Assembly (NCBI GenBank): GCA_036265005.1
Contig: DATAPW010000390.1
Location: forward strand, 1-64,000
Length of the DNA stretch: 64,000 nucleotides
Direction of reading: 5' to 3'
Source of the DNA: JAMXLO01 sp036265005
GTDB taxonomy: Bacteria > Pseudomonadota > Alphaproteobacteria > Acetobacterales > Acetobacteraceae
Shown: positions 55,121 to 63,063 of the stretch, in pieces
Position numbering within the stretch: position 1 is the stretch's first letter
Layout of the letters: the number at the start of each line of letters is the position of its first letter
Notes under the pieces: generated by a model
What the model was told of the DNA's origin: nothing
The model's input: the letters and a program-made list of their open reading frames with translations, nothing else
The model's database searches: none
Made by a program: the position numbers and the translations under genes

Positions 55121-56419
55121 ATGGCGACCGAGATCAAGGTGCCCACGCTGGGCGAAAGCGTTACCACGGCCACGGTGGCGCGATGGATGAAGCATGAAGG
55201 CGACAGCGTCGCGGCGGACGAGCCGCTGGTCGAACTGGAGACCGACAAGGTGACCGTGGAGGTCAGTGCGCCGTCCGCCGGCGTGCTGGGTTCAATCGTC
55301 GCGCAGGAGGGCAGCGAGGTGCCGGTGGGCGCATTGCTGGCCACTCTGGAGGCCGGTGCCGGTGCATCGTCCGCACCAGCCAGGTCCGCGCCAGCCAGGT
55401 CCGCGCCGCCACCACAGCCGAAGGCCGCGGAGCCTGCGCCATCGTCGCCGCCACGGGCCGCCGCCAATCCGCCCGCCGGCGTGCACCCGCCGCCGCGGCC
55501 GCTCGGACCCGTGACGCGTCCGGCCAGCCCGCCGCCGGAGCTTCAGGTGATGCCCGCCGCGGCAAAACTGATCGAGGAGCAGCATCTGTCGCCGGCGCAG
55601 ATCGGCGCCGGCAGCGGCAAGGACGGCCGCATCACCAAGGGCGACGTGCTGGAGTTCCTCAATCGTCCCGCGCCCACCGCACCGGCGCCCGTCGCCAGGC
55701 AGCCGCGCCACGACGAACCGCGGGAGGAGCGGGTGCGCATGACGCGCCTGCGCCGCACCATCGCCGCACGACTGAAAGAGGCGCAGAACACCGCGGCCAT
55801 GCTGACCACCTTCAACGAGGTGGACATGAGCGCGGTGATGGCGTTGCGCAGCGAGTACCGTGACGCGTTCGAGAAAAAGCACGACGGCGCGCGCCTCGGC
55901 TTCATGTCGTTCTTCGTGAAGGCCTGCGTTGCAGCGCTGAAGGAATTCCCGGCGGTGAACGCCGAGATCGACGGCGACGACATCGTGTACAAGAACTTCG
56001 TGCATATGGGCATCGCGGTCGGCGGGCCGGCCGGACTGGTGGTACCGGTTATCCGCGACGTCGATGCGATGGATTTCGCCAGCATCGAACGCAGCATCGC
56101 CGATTTCGGCCGCCGCGCGCGGGATGGCGCATTGAAGCTGGACGAACTGACCGGCGGCACGTTCAGCATCACCAATGGCGGGGTGTACGGCTCGCTGATG
56201 TCCACGCCGATTTTGAACCCGCCGCAGTCGGGCATCCTGGGGATGCACAAGATCCAGGATCGGCCCATGGCGATCGGCGGCAAGGTCGAGATCCGCCCGA
56301 TGATGTACCTCGCGCTGAGCTATGATCACCGCATCGTCGATGGCAGCGAGGCCGTGTCGTTCCTGGTGCGGGTGAAGCAGGGCGTCGAAGATCCGCGCCG
56401 GCTGCTGCTGGGGTTGTGA
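55121..56419 (+). CDS. sucB: 2-oxoglutarate dehydrogenase E2 (dihydrolipoamide succinyltransferase)
   Basis: 432 aa core enzyme. Lipoyl domain (residues 1-80) with the lipoylated Lys 43 in ETDKVTVEV; Ala/Pro-rich linker, including a short direct repeat ARSAPARSAP; peripheral-subunit-binding domain (MPAAAKLIEEQHLSPAQIGA, near 145-180); and catalytic domain ending with the YDHRIVDGSEAV motif. Complete. TLGESVTTATV at the start marks the succinyl rather than acetyl enzyme. Confidence 0.97.
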   Translation: MATEIKVPTLGESVTTATVARWMKHEGDSVAADEPLVELETDKVTVEVSAPSAGVLGSIVAQEGSEVPVGALLATLEAGAGASSAPARSAPARSAPPPQPKAAEPAPSSPPRAAANPPAGVHPPPRPLGPVTRPASPPPELQVMPAAAKLIEEQHLSPAQIGAGSGKDGRITKGDVLEFLNRPAPTAPAPVARQPRHDEPREERVRMTRLRRTIAARLKEAQNTAAMLTTFNEVDMSAVMALRSEYRDAFEKKHDGARLGFMSFFVKACVAALKEFPAVNAEIDGDDIVYKNFVHMGIAVGGPAGLVVPVIRDVDAMDFASIERSIADFGRRARDGALKLDELTGGTFSITNGGVYGSLMSTPILNPPQSGILGMHKIQDRPMAIGGKVEIRPMMYLALSYDHRIVDGSEAVSFLVRVKQGVEDPRRLLLGL

Positions 56420-56445
56420 AGCCGCGCGCAGGTCTGCGCGCCCTG

Positions 56446-56520
56446 TCATGGCCGGGCCTGTCCCGGCCATCCGTCGCGGCATGGTGCGTGTGGTGATGGC
56501 CGGGACAAGCCCGGCCATGA
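56446..56520. repeat. Family A palindromic repeat between sucB and lpd
   Basis: TCATGGCCGGGCCTGTCCCG at the left and CGGGACAAGCCCGGCCATGA at the right are inverted complements around a 35-base middle. It ends 24 bases before the lpd start. Confidence 0.85.
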
Positions 56521-56544
56521 CGGTTGGTCATAAGGTCTGAAATC

Positions 56545-57927
56545 ATGCCTGACTCCTACGACGTCATCATCATCGGCTCCGGACCCGGCGGCTACGTATG
56601 CGCCATCCGTGCAGCGCAACTCGGCATGAAGGTCGCCTGCGTGGAGAAGCGCGCCACACTCGGCGGCACCTGCCTCAACATCGGCTGCATCCCGTCGAAG
56701 GCGCTGCTGCAATCATCCGAGGAATTCCACCATACGGCGCATGCGCTGAAAGACCACGGCGTGCTGGTGGACAGCGTGAAGCTGGACCTCGCGCGCATGC
56801 AGGCGCGCAAGGCCGAGGTGGTCACCGCCAACGTGAAGGGCGTCGAGTTCCTGTTCCGCAAGAACAAGGTGACGTGGTTGAAGGGTACCGGCCGAATCAC
56901 TGCTCCGGGCCACGTCGATGTAGACGGCACCGACTACGAGACGAAGAACATCGTCATCGCCACCGGCAGCGAAAGTGTGCCGCTTGCCGGCGTGGACGTG
57001 GATGAGAAGCAGATCGTCACCTCGACCGGCGGATTGGAACTCGACAAGGTGCCGGGACATCTCGTGGTGATCGGCGGCGGCTATATCGGCCTGGAACTCG
57101 GCAGCGTCTGGCGTCGGCTGGGCGCCGAGGTGACGGTGGTGGAATTCCTCGACCGCATCGTGCCGACGATGGACGGCGAAGTCGCCAAGGCGTTCCAGCG
57201 CATCCTGGCGAAGCAGGGCATGAAGTTTCGCCTCGGCATGAAGGTGACCGGCGCGCGCCAGGGCAATGACGGCGTGACGCTCAGCATCGAACCGGCGAAA
57301 GGCGGCGCCACCGAGGAGCTCAAGGCCGATATCGTGCTGCTGTCGATCGGGCGGCGGCCCTACACCGACGGCGTCGGCGCCGGCGTTGAACTCGATGAAC
57401 GCGGCCGGGTGAAGACGGATGCGCACTACGCCACCAACGTGCCCGGCATCTACGCGATCGGTGACGCCATCGCCGGACCGATGCTGGCGCATAAGGCGGA
57501 GGAGGAGGGCGTCGCACTGGCCGAACGGCTGGCGGGCCAGGCGGGGCACGTGAACTACGGCGCAATTCCCGGCGTGGTCTACACCTGGCCCGAGGTCGCC
57601 GCGGTCGGCCAGACCGAGGAAGAGTTGAAAGCCGCAGGTGTGGCCTACACCGTCGGCAAATTCCCGTTCACCGCCAATGGCCGCTCGCGCGCCATCGGCG
57701 ATACCGACGGGTTCGTGAAGATCCTCGCGGACAAGACGACCGACCGCGTGCTGGGCGCACATATCATCGGCCCGGATGCCGGCACGCTGATTGCGGAGCT
57801 CACCACTGCGATGGAGTTCGGTGCGTCGGCCGAGGATGTCGCTCGCACCTGCCATGCGCATCCGACGCTGAGCGAGGCGGTGAAGGAGGCGGCACTGGCA
57901 GTCGGCGGCCGCGCGTTGCATATCTAA
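56545..57927 (+). CDS. lpd: Dihydrolipoyl dehydrogenase
   Basis: 460 aa flavoprotein (E3) that reoxidises lipoyl groups with NAD. FAD loop IIIGSGPGGYVCAI; redox disulfide C43/C48 in GGTCLNIGCIPSK; NAD loop VVIGGGYIGLELGSVW; catalytic His in CHAHPTLSEAVKEAAL. Complete. It completes the 2-oxoglutarate dehydrogenase set; it may also serve pyruvate dehydrogenase if no other E3 exists. Confidence 0.97.
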   Translation: MPDSYDVIIIGSGPGGYVCAIRAAQLGMKVACVEKRATLGGTCLNIGCIPSKALLQSSEEFHHTAHALKDHGVLVDSVKLDLARMQARKAEVVTANVKGVEFLFRKNKVTWLKGTGRITAPGHVDVDGTDYETKNIVIATGSESVPLAGVDVDEKQIVTSTGGLELDKVPGHLVVIGGGYIGLELGSVWRRLGAEVTVVEFLDRIVPTMDGEVAKAFQRILAKQGMKFRLGMKVTGARQGNDGVTLSIEPAKGGATEELKADIVLLSIGRRPYTDGVGAGVELDERGRVKTDAHYATNVPGIYAIGDAIAGPMLAHKAEEEGVALAERLAGQAGHVNYGAIPGVVYTWPEVAAVGQTEEELKAAGVAYTVGKFPFTANGRSRAIGDTDGFVKILADKTTDRVLGAHIIGPDAGTLIAELTTAMEFGASAEDVARTCHAHPTLSEAVKEAALAVGGRALHI

Positions 57928-57945
57928 TCGGATGCATCCGGTGAC

Positions 57946-58031
57946 ACCCCCTCCCCAGCCCTCCCCCGCTTTGCGGGAGAGGGGGCGGAACACTCCCTCT
58001 CCCGCAAAGCGGGGAAGGGCTGGGGTGGGGG
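57946..58031. repeat. Family E palindromic repeat between lpd and pdxA
   Basis: CCCCCTCCCCAGCCCTCCCC at the left and GGGGAAGGGCTGGGGTGGGG at the right pair almost perfectly; an inner pair CTTTGCGGGAGAGGG/CCCTCTCCCGCAAAG extends the stem. The right end GGGGTGGGGG lies directly before the pdxA ATG. Confidence 0.85.
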
Positions 58032-58032
58032 C

Positions 58033-59019
58033 ATGAAACCGCTCGCACTCACCATGGGCGACCCTGCCGGCATCGGCGGGGAACTTACCGTGCGCGCATG
58101 GCAGGCGCTGCGCCACTCTGGCCCTTGCTTCATCGCGCTGGACGATCCGCAGCGGCTGGCCGGCGTGCCGATTGTCGAAGTCGCGTCGCCGGACGAGGCG
58201 GCCGCGATCTTCGCGACCGCCCTGCCCGTGCTGCCGATCAGGCTCGCCGCCGCTCCCCGGCCAGGGCAACCAGACAAGGCGAACGCACAGGCGGTCATCG
58301 CCTCCATCGAACGCGCCGCGTCGCTCTGCCTGCGCGGTGCGACAGGCGGCATGGTGACCAACCCGATCAACAAGGCGGCGCTGTACGACGCCGGCTTCAG
58401 CTACCCCGGCCACACCGAATTCCTCGCCGCACTGACCGGCGCGCACGGCAAGCAGATCATGATGCTTGCCAGCCCGCATCTGCGCGTCGTGCCGGTGACC
58501 GTGCACGCTTCGCTGCGCAACTCGATCGCCATGCTGACCACCGATGCCATTGTCGCCGCCGCGCACACCACCGCCGCGGCGCTCCGGCGCGAATTCGGCA
58601 TCGCGCAGCCACGCCTCGCCATCGCCGGGCTGAACCCGCACGCCGGCGAGCAGGGCGCACTCGGGGATGAGGAGACCACCATCATCGCGCCCGCCATCGC
58701 CGCGCTCCGTGCAGCCGGCATCGACATATCCGGCCCCTGGCCGCCCGACACGATGTTCACGGCGGCGGCGCGCGCTCGCTACGATGTGGCGATCTGCATG
58801 TACCACGACCAGGCTCTGATCCCGTTGAAGACGCTCGACATGGACCATGGCGTCAACGTCACGCTCGGTTTGCCGATCGTGCGGACCTCACCGGACCATG
58901 GCACGGCGTACGACATCGCCGGCAAGGGCATTGCCGACCCATCCAGCCTGATCGCCGCCATCGAACTCGCCGCGGCGCTGTCCGAGCGCCGCGCAACCGC
59001 GATGAGGAACACGGCATGA
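58033..59019 (+). CDS. pdxA: 4-hydroxythreonine-4-phosphate dehydrogenase
   Basis: 328 aa, NAD- and metal-dependent enzyme of the DXP-dependent pyridoxal phosphate pathway. ALTMGDPAGIGGELTVRAW start, GGMVTNPINKAAL, YPGHTEFLA, AGLNPHAGEQGALGDEE, and CMYHDQALIPLKTLDMDHGV with NVTLGLPIVRTSPDHGTA. Metal His residues are present. The only ribosome site is the G-rich end of the preceding palindrome. The stop overlaps the pdxJ start by 4 bases. Confidence 0.96.
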   Translation: MKPLALTMGDPAGIGGELTVRAWQALRHSGPCFIALDDPQRLAGVPIVEVASPDEAAAIFATALPVLPIRLAAAPRPGQPDKANAQAVIASIERAASLCLRGATGGMVTNPINKAALYDAGFSYPGHTEFLAALTGAHGKQIMMLASPHLRVVPVTVHASLRNSIAMLTTDAIVAAAHTTAAALRREFGIAQPRLAIAGLNPHAGEQGALGDEETTIIAPAIAALRAAGIDISGPWPPDTMFTAAARARYDVAICMYHDQALIPLKTLDMDHGVNVTLGLPIVRTSPDHGTAYDIAGKGIADPSSLIAAIELAAALSERRATAMRNTA

Positions 59020-59735
59020 CACCGCTTCGCCTCGGGGTGAACGTCGATCACGTCGCCACCGTGCGCAATGCGCGCGGCGGGGCGCATCCGGATCCGCTGG
59101 ACGCTGCACTGGCGGCGATCGCGGCGGGCGCCGATGGCATCACCATCCATCTGCGCGAGGATCGCCGGCACATTCGCGACGATGACGTGCACCGCATCCG
59201 TGCGGCAATCGGCAAGCCGCTGAACCTGGAGATGGCCGCCACCGCCGAGATGACGGCGATTGCCTGCGCCGTGCGGCCGCACGCGAGTTGCCTGGTGCCG
59301 GAGAAGCGCGAGGAAGTCACCACCGAGGGCGGCCTGGACGTCGCCGGCAACATCGATGTGCTGCGCCCCGTCGTGGCAATGCTGACGGCCGCCGGCATTC
59401 GCGTCTCGATGTTCATCGATCCGGATCCGGTGCAGCTGCATGCTTCGGCGGATATCGGCGCGGCGGTGGTCGAGCTGCACACCGGCAGCTACGCCAAGGG
59501 CAAGCCGGGCGAACTGGATCGATTGCGCGCGGCGGCGGCGCTGACCATGTCGCTGGGCCTGGAGTGTCATGCCGGGCACGGATTGACGTTCGACAATGTC
59601 GGGCCGGTTGCGGCGTTGTCCGAGGTGGTGGAGCTGAACATCGGGCATTTCCTGATCGGCCAGGCGATCATCGATGGCCTGCCCACGGTGGTGTCGCACA
59701 TGAAGCGGCTGATGGCGCAGGCCCGCGCGGCATGA
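59016..59735 (+). CDS. pdxJ: Pyridoxine 5'-phosphate synthase
   Basis: 239 aa TIM barrel that condenses 1-deoxyxylulose 5-phosphate with the PdxA product to give pyridoxine phosphate. RLGVNVDHVATVRNARG start, GITIHLREDRRHIRDDDV, LVPEKREEVTTEGGLDV, and GHGLTFDNV near the end with LNIGHFLIGQAI. All fingerprints are present. Coupled by ATGA overlaps to pdxA before it and to the next gene after it. Confidence 0.97.
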   Translation: MTPLRLGVNVDHVATVRNARGGAHPDPLDAALAAIAAGADGITIHLREDRRHIRDDDVHRIRAAIGKPLNLEMAATAEMTAIACAVRPHASCLVPEKREEVTTEGGLDVAGNIDVLRPVVAMLTAAGIRVSMFIDPDPVQLHASADIGAAVVELHTGSYAKGKPGELDRLRAAAALTMSLGLECHAGHGLTFDNVGPVAALSEVVELNIGHFLIGQAIIDGLPTVVSHMKRLMAQARAA

Positions 59736-60145
59736 GCGTGGTGGCGGACAAGGAGGCGATCCGCGAGCTGCTGCATCGCTACTGCTTCTGCATGGACGAG
59801 GGACGGTTCGCCGAACTGGCTGCGCTGTTCGCGGAGGATGGCGAGTGGATCGCGCCGTATCGCACCGCGCGGGGGCCTGCGGATATTGCCGCCTGGCTGC
59901 AGCATTCGGTGCCGCCGCAGCCGCGCCGCATGCACTACGTGATGAACAGCATCATCGAATGCGACGGAGCGCACGCCACGGCACGATCGAACTACCTGGT
60001 GATGGTCGAGGGCGCTGATGGTCCCGTACCGTCGGAGTGCGGCACGTATGCCGATGTGCTGATGCGGCAGGCGGATGGCTGGCGCTTCCAACGGCGGCAG
60101 CTGATCCATGCGTTTAAGGGCGAGATGGCATTGCGGCTGCCTTGA
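59732..60145 (+). CDS. NTF2-like / SnoaL-type protein
   Basis: 137 aa cone-shaped alpha+beta barrel: KEAIRELLHRYCFCMDEGRF, then LAALFAEDGEWIAP, HYVMNSIIECDG and GWRFQRRQLIHAF. The family includes small isomerases, dehydratases and ring-hydroxylating dioxygenase beta subunits; the function here is unknown. Its ATG overlaps the pdxJ stop by 4 bases, so it is translated with the pyridoxal phosphate genes. Confidence 0.82.
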   Translation: MSVVADKEAIRELLHRYCFCMDEGRFAELAALFAEDGEWIAPYRTARGPADIAAWLQHSVPPQPRRMHYVMNSIIECDGAHATARSNYLVMVEGADGPVPSECGTYADVLMRQADGWRFQRRQLIHAFKGEMALRLP

Positions 60146-60180
60146 GGTGGGTGGTGCGGAATGCGCTGCGCTTTTCCGCC

Positions 60181-61389
60181 CTACCCCGGCGCTGCCCCCT
60201 GCGTCTGCACCTGCAGCATATAGATCGACTGGCTGGCGGTCATCAGCAGGTGATTGCGCTTCGGTCCGCCGAAGCAGAGATTCGCACACACCTCCGGCAG
60301 GCGAATGCGTCCGATCAGCTTGCCCTGCGCGTTGTAAACCAGCACGCCGGCATAGCCGAGAGGCGCGTTGGAACTGCACCACAGATTGCCGAACACATCG
60401 GCGCGCATGCCGTCAGGACCGCAATGCACACCATCCACTGTCATGTCGAGGAACTCGCGGCCGTTGGCAACCTTGCCGCCCTGCACATCGAATGCATGGA
60501 TCGAACGCGTCCCACCCGAATGGCTATCGCCTGGCCCCTTGCCGGTGCTGATCACGTACAGCGTCTTGTAGTCCGGCGAGAAGCAGATGCCGTTCGGATC
60601 CTTCAGCTGATCCTCGGTGATCACCTGATCCAGTCTGCCATTCGGATCCCACCGATAGACCGCGTTCGGCAATTCCCGTTTGGTCCCTCCAAGCGCGCCG
60701 GCGTTCTCGGCACCGATGCGCGGGTTGAGCAGACTTTGCGGATTGGCCGGTCCGCCGGCATCATCCGGGTGGCCTTCCGACAACGTGTCGCCATACGGCG
60801 GATCGGTGAACCAGATGCTGCCATCGGGATGCGGCACCAGGTCGTTCGGTGAATTCAGCGGCTTGCCGTCGAACTGGTCAGCGATCACCGTCATCGTGCC
60901 ATCGTGCTCCCAGCGAATCACACGACGGAAGAAATCCTCAGTCGAGAGCTGGCGACCCTGGAAGTCGAACGAGTTGCCGTTGCTGTTGTTCGACGGCTTC
61001 CGGTACGCGCTGATGCGCCGATCGTCCCATAGCAGGCGAAATTGCGTGTTGCCCTGCACATCGCTGAATACGAAGTACTGTCCCTCGTTCGACCATGCAG
61101 GTCCTTCGGCCCAGAGGAAGCCGGTGGCGACACGATGGATCGCGGTGATGCCGAGAAGATATTGGCGGAATGACGGATCGATCACGACGATGTCGGGATC
61201 GGGATACATCTCCGGCGCTGCGTGACGATCCCATTGCCGCGGTGGATTGGTGATGACGGACGGTGGTGCCGCGGTCGCCGCGGTCGATGACTGAGCCAGC
61301 ACCGAGGTCGGCGCCAGGGCCGCAGCACCGATCGTGCCAGCCAGCCCTTTGACAATGCTGCGCCTGGACGCTGTTGCGTTCCGGGTCAT
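60181..61389 (-). CDS. SMP-30/gluconolactonase-like secreted protein
   Basis: About 402 aa. Twin-arginine-like signal (ASRRSIVKGLAGTIGAAALA) ending LAQS. Six-bladed beta-propeller features: FLWAEGPAWSNEGQYFVFSD, NSPNDLVPHPDGSIWFTDPP, DPNGICFSPDYKTLYV and GNLWCSS. Related enzymes hydrolyse lactones or phosphotriesters with a divalent metal. GGGAGGA lies before the ATG. It is separated from the binding-protein gene upstream by a perfect hairpin and may be the last gene of that cluster. Confidence 0.85.
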   Translation of the reverse strand: MTRNATASRRSIVKGLAGTIGAAALAPTSVLAQSSTAATAAPPSVITNPPRQWDRHAAPEMYPDPDIVVIDPSFRQYLLGITAIHRVATGFLWAEGPAWSNEGQYFVFSDVQGNTQFRLLWDDRRISAYRKPSNNSNGNSFDFQGRQLSTEDFFRRVIRWEHDGTMTVIADQFDGKPLNSPNDLVPHPDGSIWFTDPPYGDTLSEGHPDDAGGPANPQSLLNPRIGAENAGALGGTKRELPNAVYRWDPNGRLDQVITEDQLKDPNGICFSPDYKTLYVISTGKGPGDSHSGGTRSIHAFDVQGGKVANGREFLDMTVDGVHCGPDGMRADVFGNLWCSSNAPLGYAGVLVYNAQGKLIGRIRLPEVCANLCFGGPKRNHLLMTASQSIYMLQVQTQGAAPG

Positions 61390-61407
61390 GATGGTTTCCT
61401 CCCAATT

Positions 61408-61437
61408 GGTGGGCCGCATCCTATGATGCGGCCCACC
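61408..61437 (-). terminator. Perfect 13-bp stem-loop between binding-protein and SMP-30 genes
   Basis: GGTGGGCCGCATC and GATGCGGCCCACC pair exactly around a 4-base loop (CTAT). On the transcribed minus strand no T-run follows, so it could be an attenuator, a processing site or a 3'-stabilising structure rather than a full terminator. Confidence 0.5.
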
Positions 61438-61475
61438 TTATCGACACACAACTCCAGGAGAGTGGTGGTGGAAAC

Positions 61476-62993
61476 CTACTTCCAGCTGCTGAGGAAGAAG
61501 CGCGGCAGCTCGTCCGGATACGGCTTGAAGTTGAGTTGCTTCGAATAACCGTAGGTCACCGTGTGGGTGAAGATCGGCATCCATGAGGCCTTCTCGGTGA
61601 TCAGCTTGATCGCCGCGCTGTATGCCTTGCGGCGCTGGTCCGGATCCACTGTCGCACTGCCGGCCTCCACCAGCTTCCTGATCTCCGGATCGCGCGTGTA
61701 GTCATTGCCGGTGAACGTGAAATAGTTCGGCAGGATGGCGGACACGTCATTGACCGAGTAGCTGCCCCACGACCCCATCTCCAACGGATTCTGGCCGGCG
61801 ATCGATCGCTGCACCACGGCGCCCACCTGCATCATGGTGAGTTTCGCATGGATGCCGACCGCCGTCAGATAGCCTTGCATCGCGCCAGCCCATTGCGGCA
61901 GGTCGTAGGTCACCAGTTCGGTGTCGAAGCCGTTCGGATAGCCCGCTTCGGCCAGCAGTTGCTTGGCCTTCGCCGGATCGTATGGATAGGGCACGGCCGC
62001 AGCGGCATCACAGCCGAACTGCGTGGGAAAGCACGGCGTGTCGATCGCGCGTGAGCCGCCCTGCATGAGCTGCTTCGCCATGGTTGCACGATCCACCGCA
62101 TAGAAGATCGCCTGGCGCACCTTCTGGTTGGTCAGCGGATTGTCGGCGCCGGTACGCCCGGCCGCATCGATGCTGAGATACTCGACCCGCATGGATTCCG
62201 CACGCGTGGCCTGCAGGTTCGGCATGCGGCCGACTGCCTCGAACTGGTCGGGACTGAACTTCCATATCCAGTCGGCGCGGCCACCGAGCAGTTCCGCCAT
62301 CTCGGTGGCAGAGTCCGGCACCTCATGGATGACCAGCTTGGCGATCGCCGGCTTGCCCTTGGGACTGTCGGCGTAATACCCGTCGTAGCGCTCCATATCG
62401 ACTTCGGTGGCGCCGTTCACCTTGGTGATCTTGTACGGCCCGGCGCCGATCGGATGCTGCGAGTACTCCTGCGGACCGACCTTTTCGCGATACGCCTTCG
62501 GCATGATGTACAGCGTCATCGCCATGTAATCGAGCGCCGCCGGAAACACGCGCTTCAGCTCGATGCGGACATGGGTGGGATCAACCACGGTGGCGTGGTC
62601 CATGTACGAGTAGTTGCTCGGCGTGGAGACCTGCTTGTCGGCAAGCACCGAGTTGATGGTGTAGGCGACATCGTCCGCCGTCAGCTTGTCGCCGTTGTGG
62701 AAGGTCACGTTCGGTCGCAGGGTGAATTCGAGCGTCGTTTCGTCAACCCATTTGAATGATTCGGCGAGCAGCGGCTTGATCTGCAACGTCTCGGGGTCGC
62801 GATAGACCAGCGAATCCCAGGCCTGGTGCCCAAGCACGATGCCGGTGCGAAGCTGATTGTAGTATGGCGTGACGTCGGGGACTGCGTCGCGCCAGGTGAT
62901 GCGCAGCGTGTCGGCCGATTTCTGCGCCATGACGGGCGCGGCGACCGTCAGTCCCGCTGCCAGAATCACGCCACCGAGAACCTTGCGCATCAC
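61476..62993 (-). CDS. ABC transporter substrate-binding protein, family 5
   Basis: 505 aa exported solute-binding protein. Signal peptide (MMRKVLGGVILAAGLTVAAP); LLAESFKWVDETTLEFTLRP, VTFHNGDKLTADDVAYTINS and HPIGAGPYKITKVNGA are family-5 marks. Related to, but different from, the copy at 42150. It lies between an amidase upstream and a lactonase-like gene downstream on the same strand, so it may import an amide- or lactone-containing compound. No permease in view. Confidence 0.9.
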   Translation of the reverse strand: MMRKVLGGVILAAGLTVAAPVMAQKSADTLRITWRDAVPDVTPYYNQLRTGIVLGHQAWDSLVYRDPETLQIKPLLAESFKWVDETTLEFTLRPNVTFHNGDKLTADDVAYTINSVLADKQVSTPSNYSYMDHATVVDPTHVRIELKRVFPAALDYMAMTLYIMPKAYREKVGPQEYSQHPIGAGPYKITKVNGATEVDMERYDGYYADSPKGKPAIAKLVIHEVPDSATEMAELLGGRADWIWKFSPDQFEAVGRMPNLQATRAESMRVEYLSIDAAGRTGADNPLTNQKVRQAIFYAVDRATMAKQLMQGGSRAIDTPCFPTQFGCDAAAAVPYPYDPAKAKQLLAEAGYPNGFDTELVTYDLPQWAGAMQGYLTAVGIHAKLTMMQVGAVVQRSIAGQNPLEMGSWGSYSVNDVSAILPNYFTFTGNDYTRDPEIRKLVEAGSATVDPDQRRKAYSAAIKLITEKASWMPIFTHTVTYGYSKQLNFKPYPDELPRFFLSSWK

Positions 62994-63063
62994 CCTGCCT
63001 CCCTCTGCCCTGCCGGATGGCAGCGTAGTGCAGGTTCAGGTGGACGGGAACCGCACTCCCGTT

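Noticed and set aside
52117..55467. Very long open frame (1116 codons) on the minus strand opposite sucA
   Set aside because: It is the antisense shadow of sucA and the start of sucB, with His/Arg/Ala-rich low-complexity translation and no domain. High G+C makes such frames common.
56713..58848. 711-codon minus-strand frame opposite lpd and pdxA
   Set aside because: It spans two clear genes and a palindrome, and has the composition of an antisense shadow.
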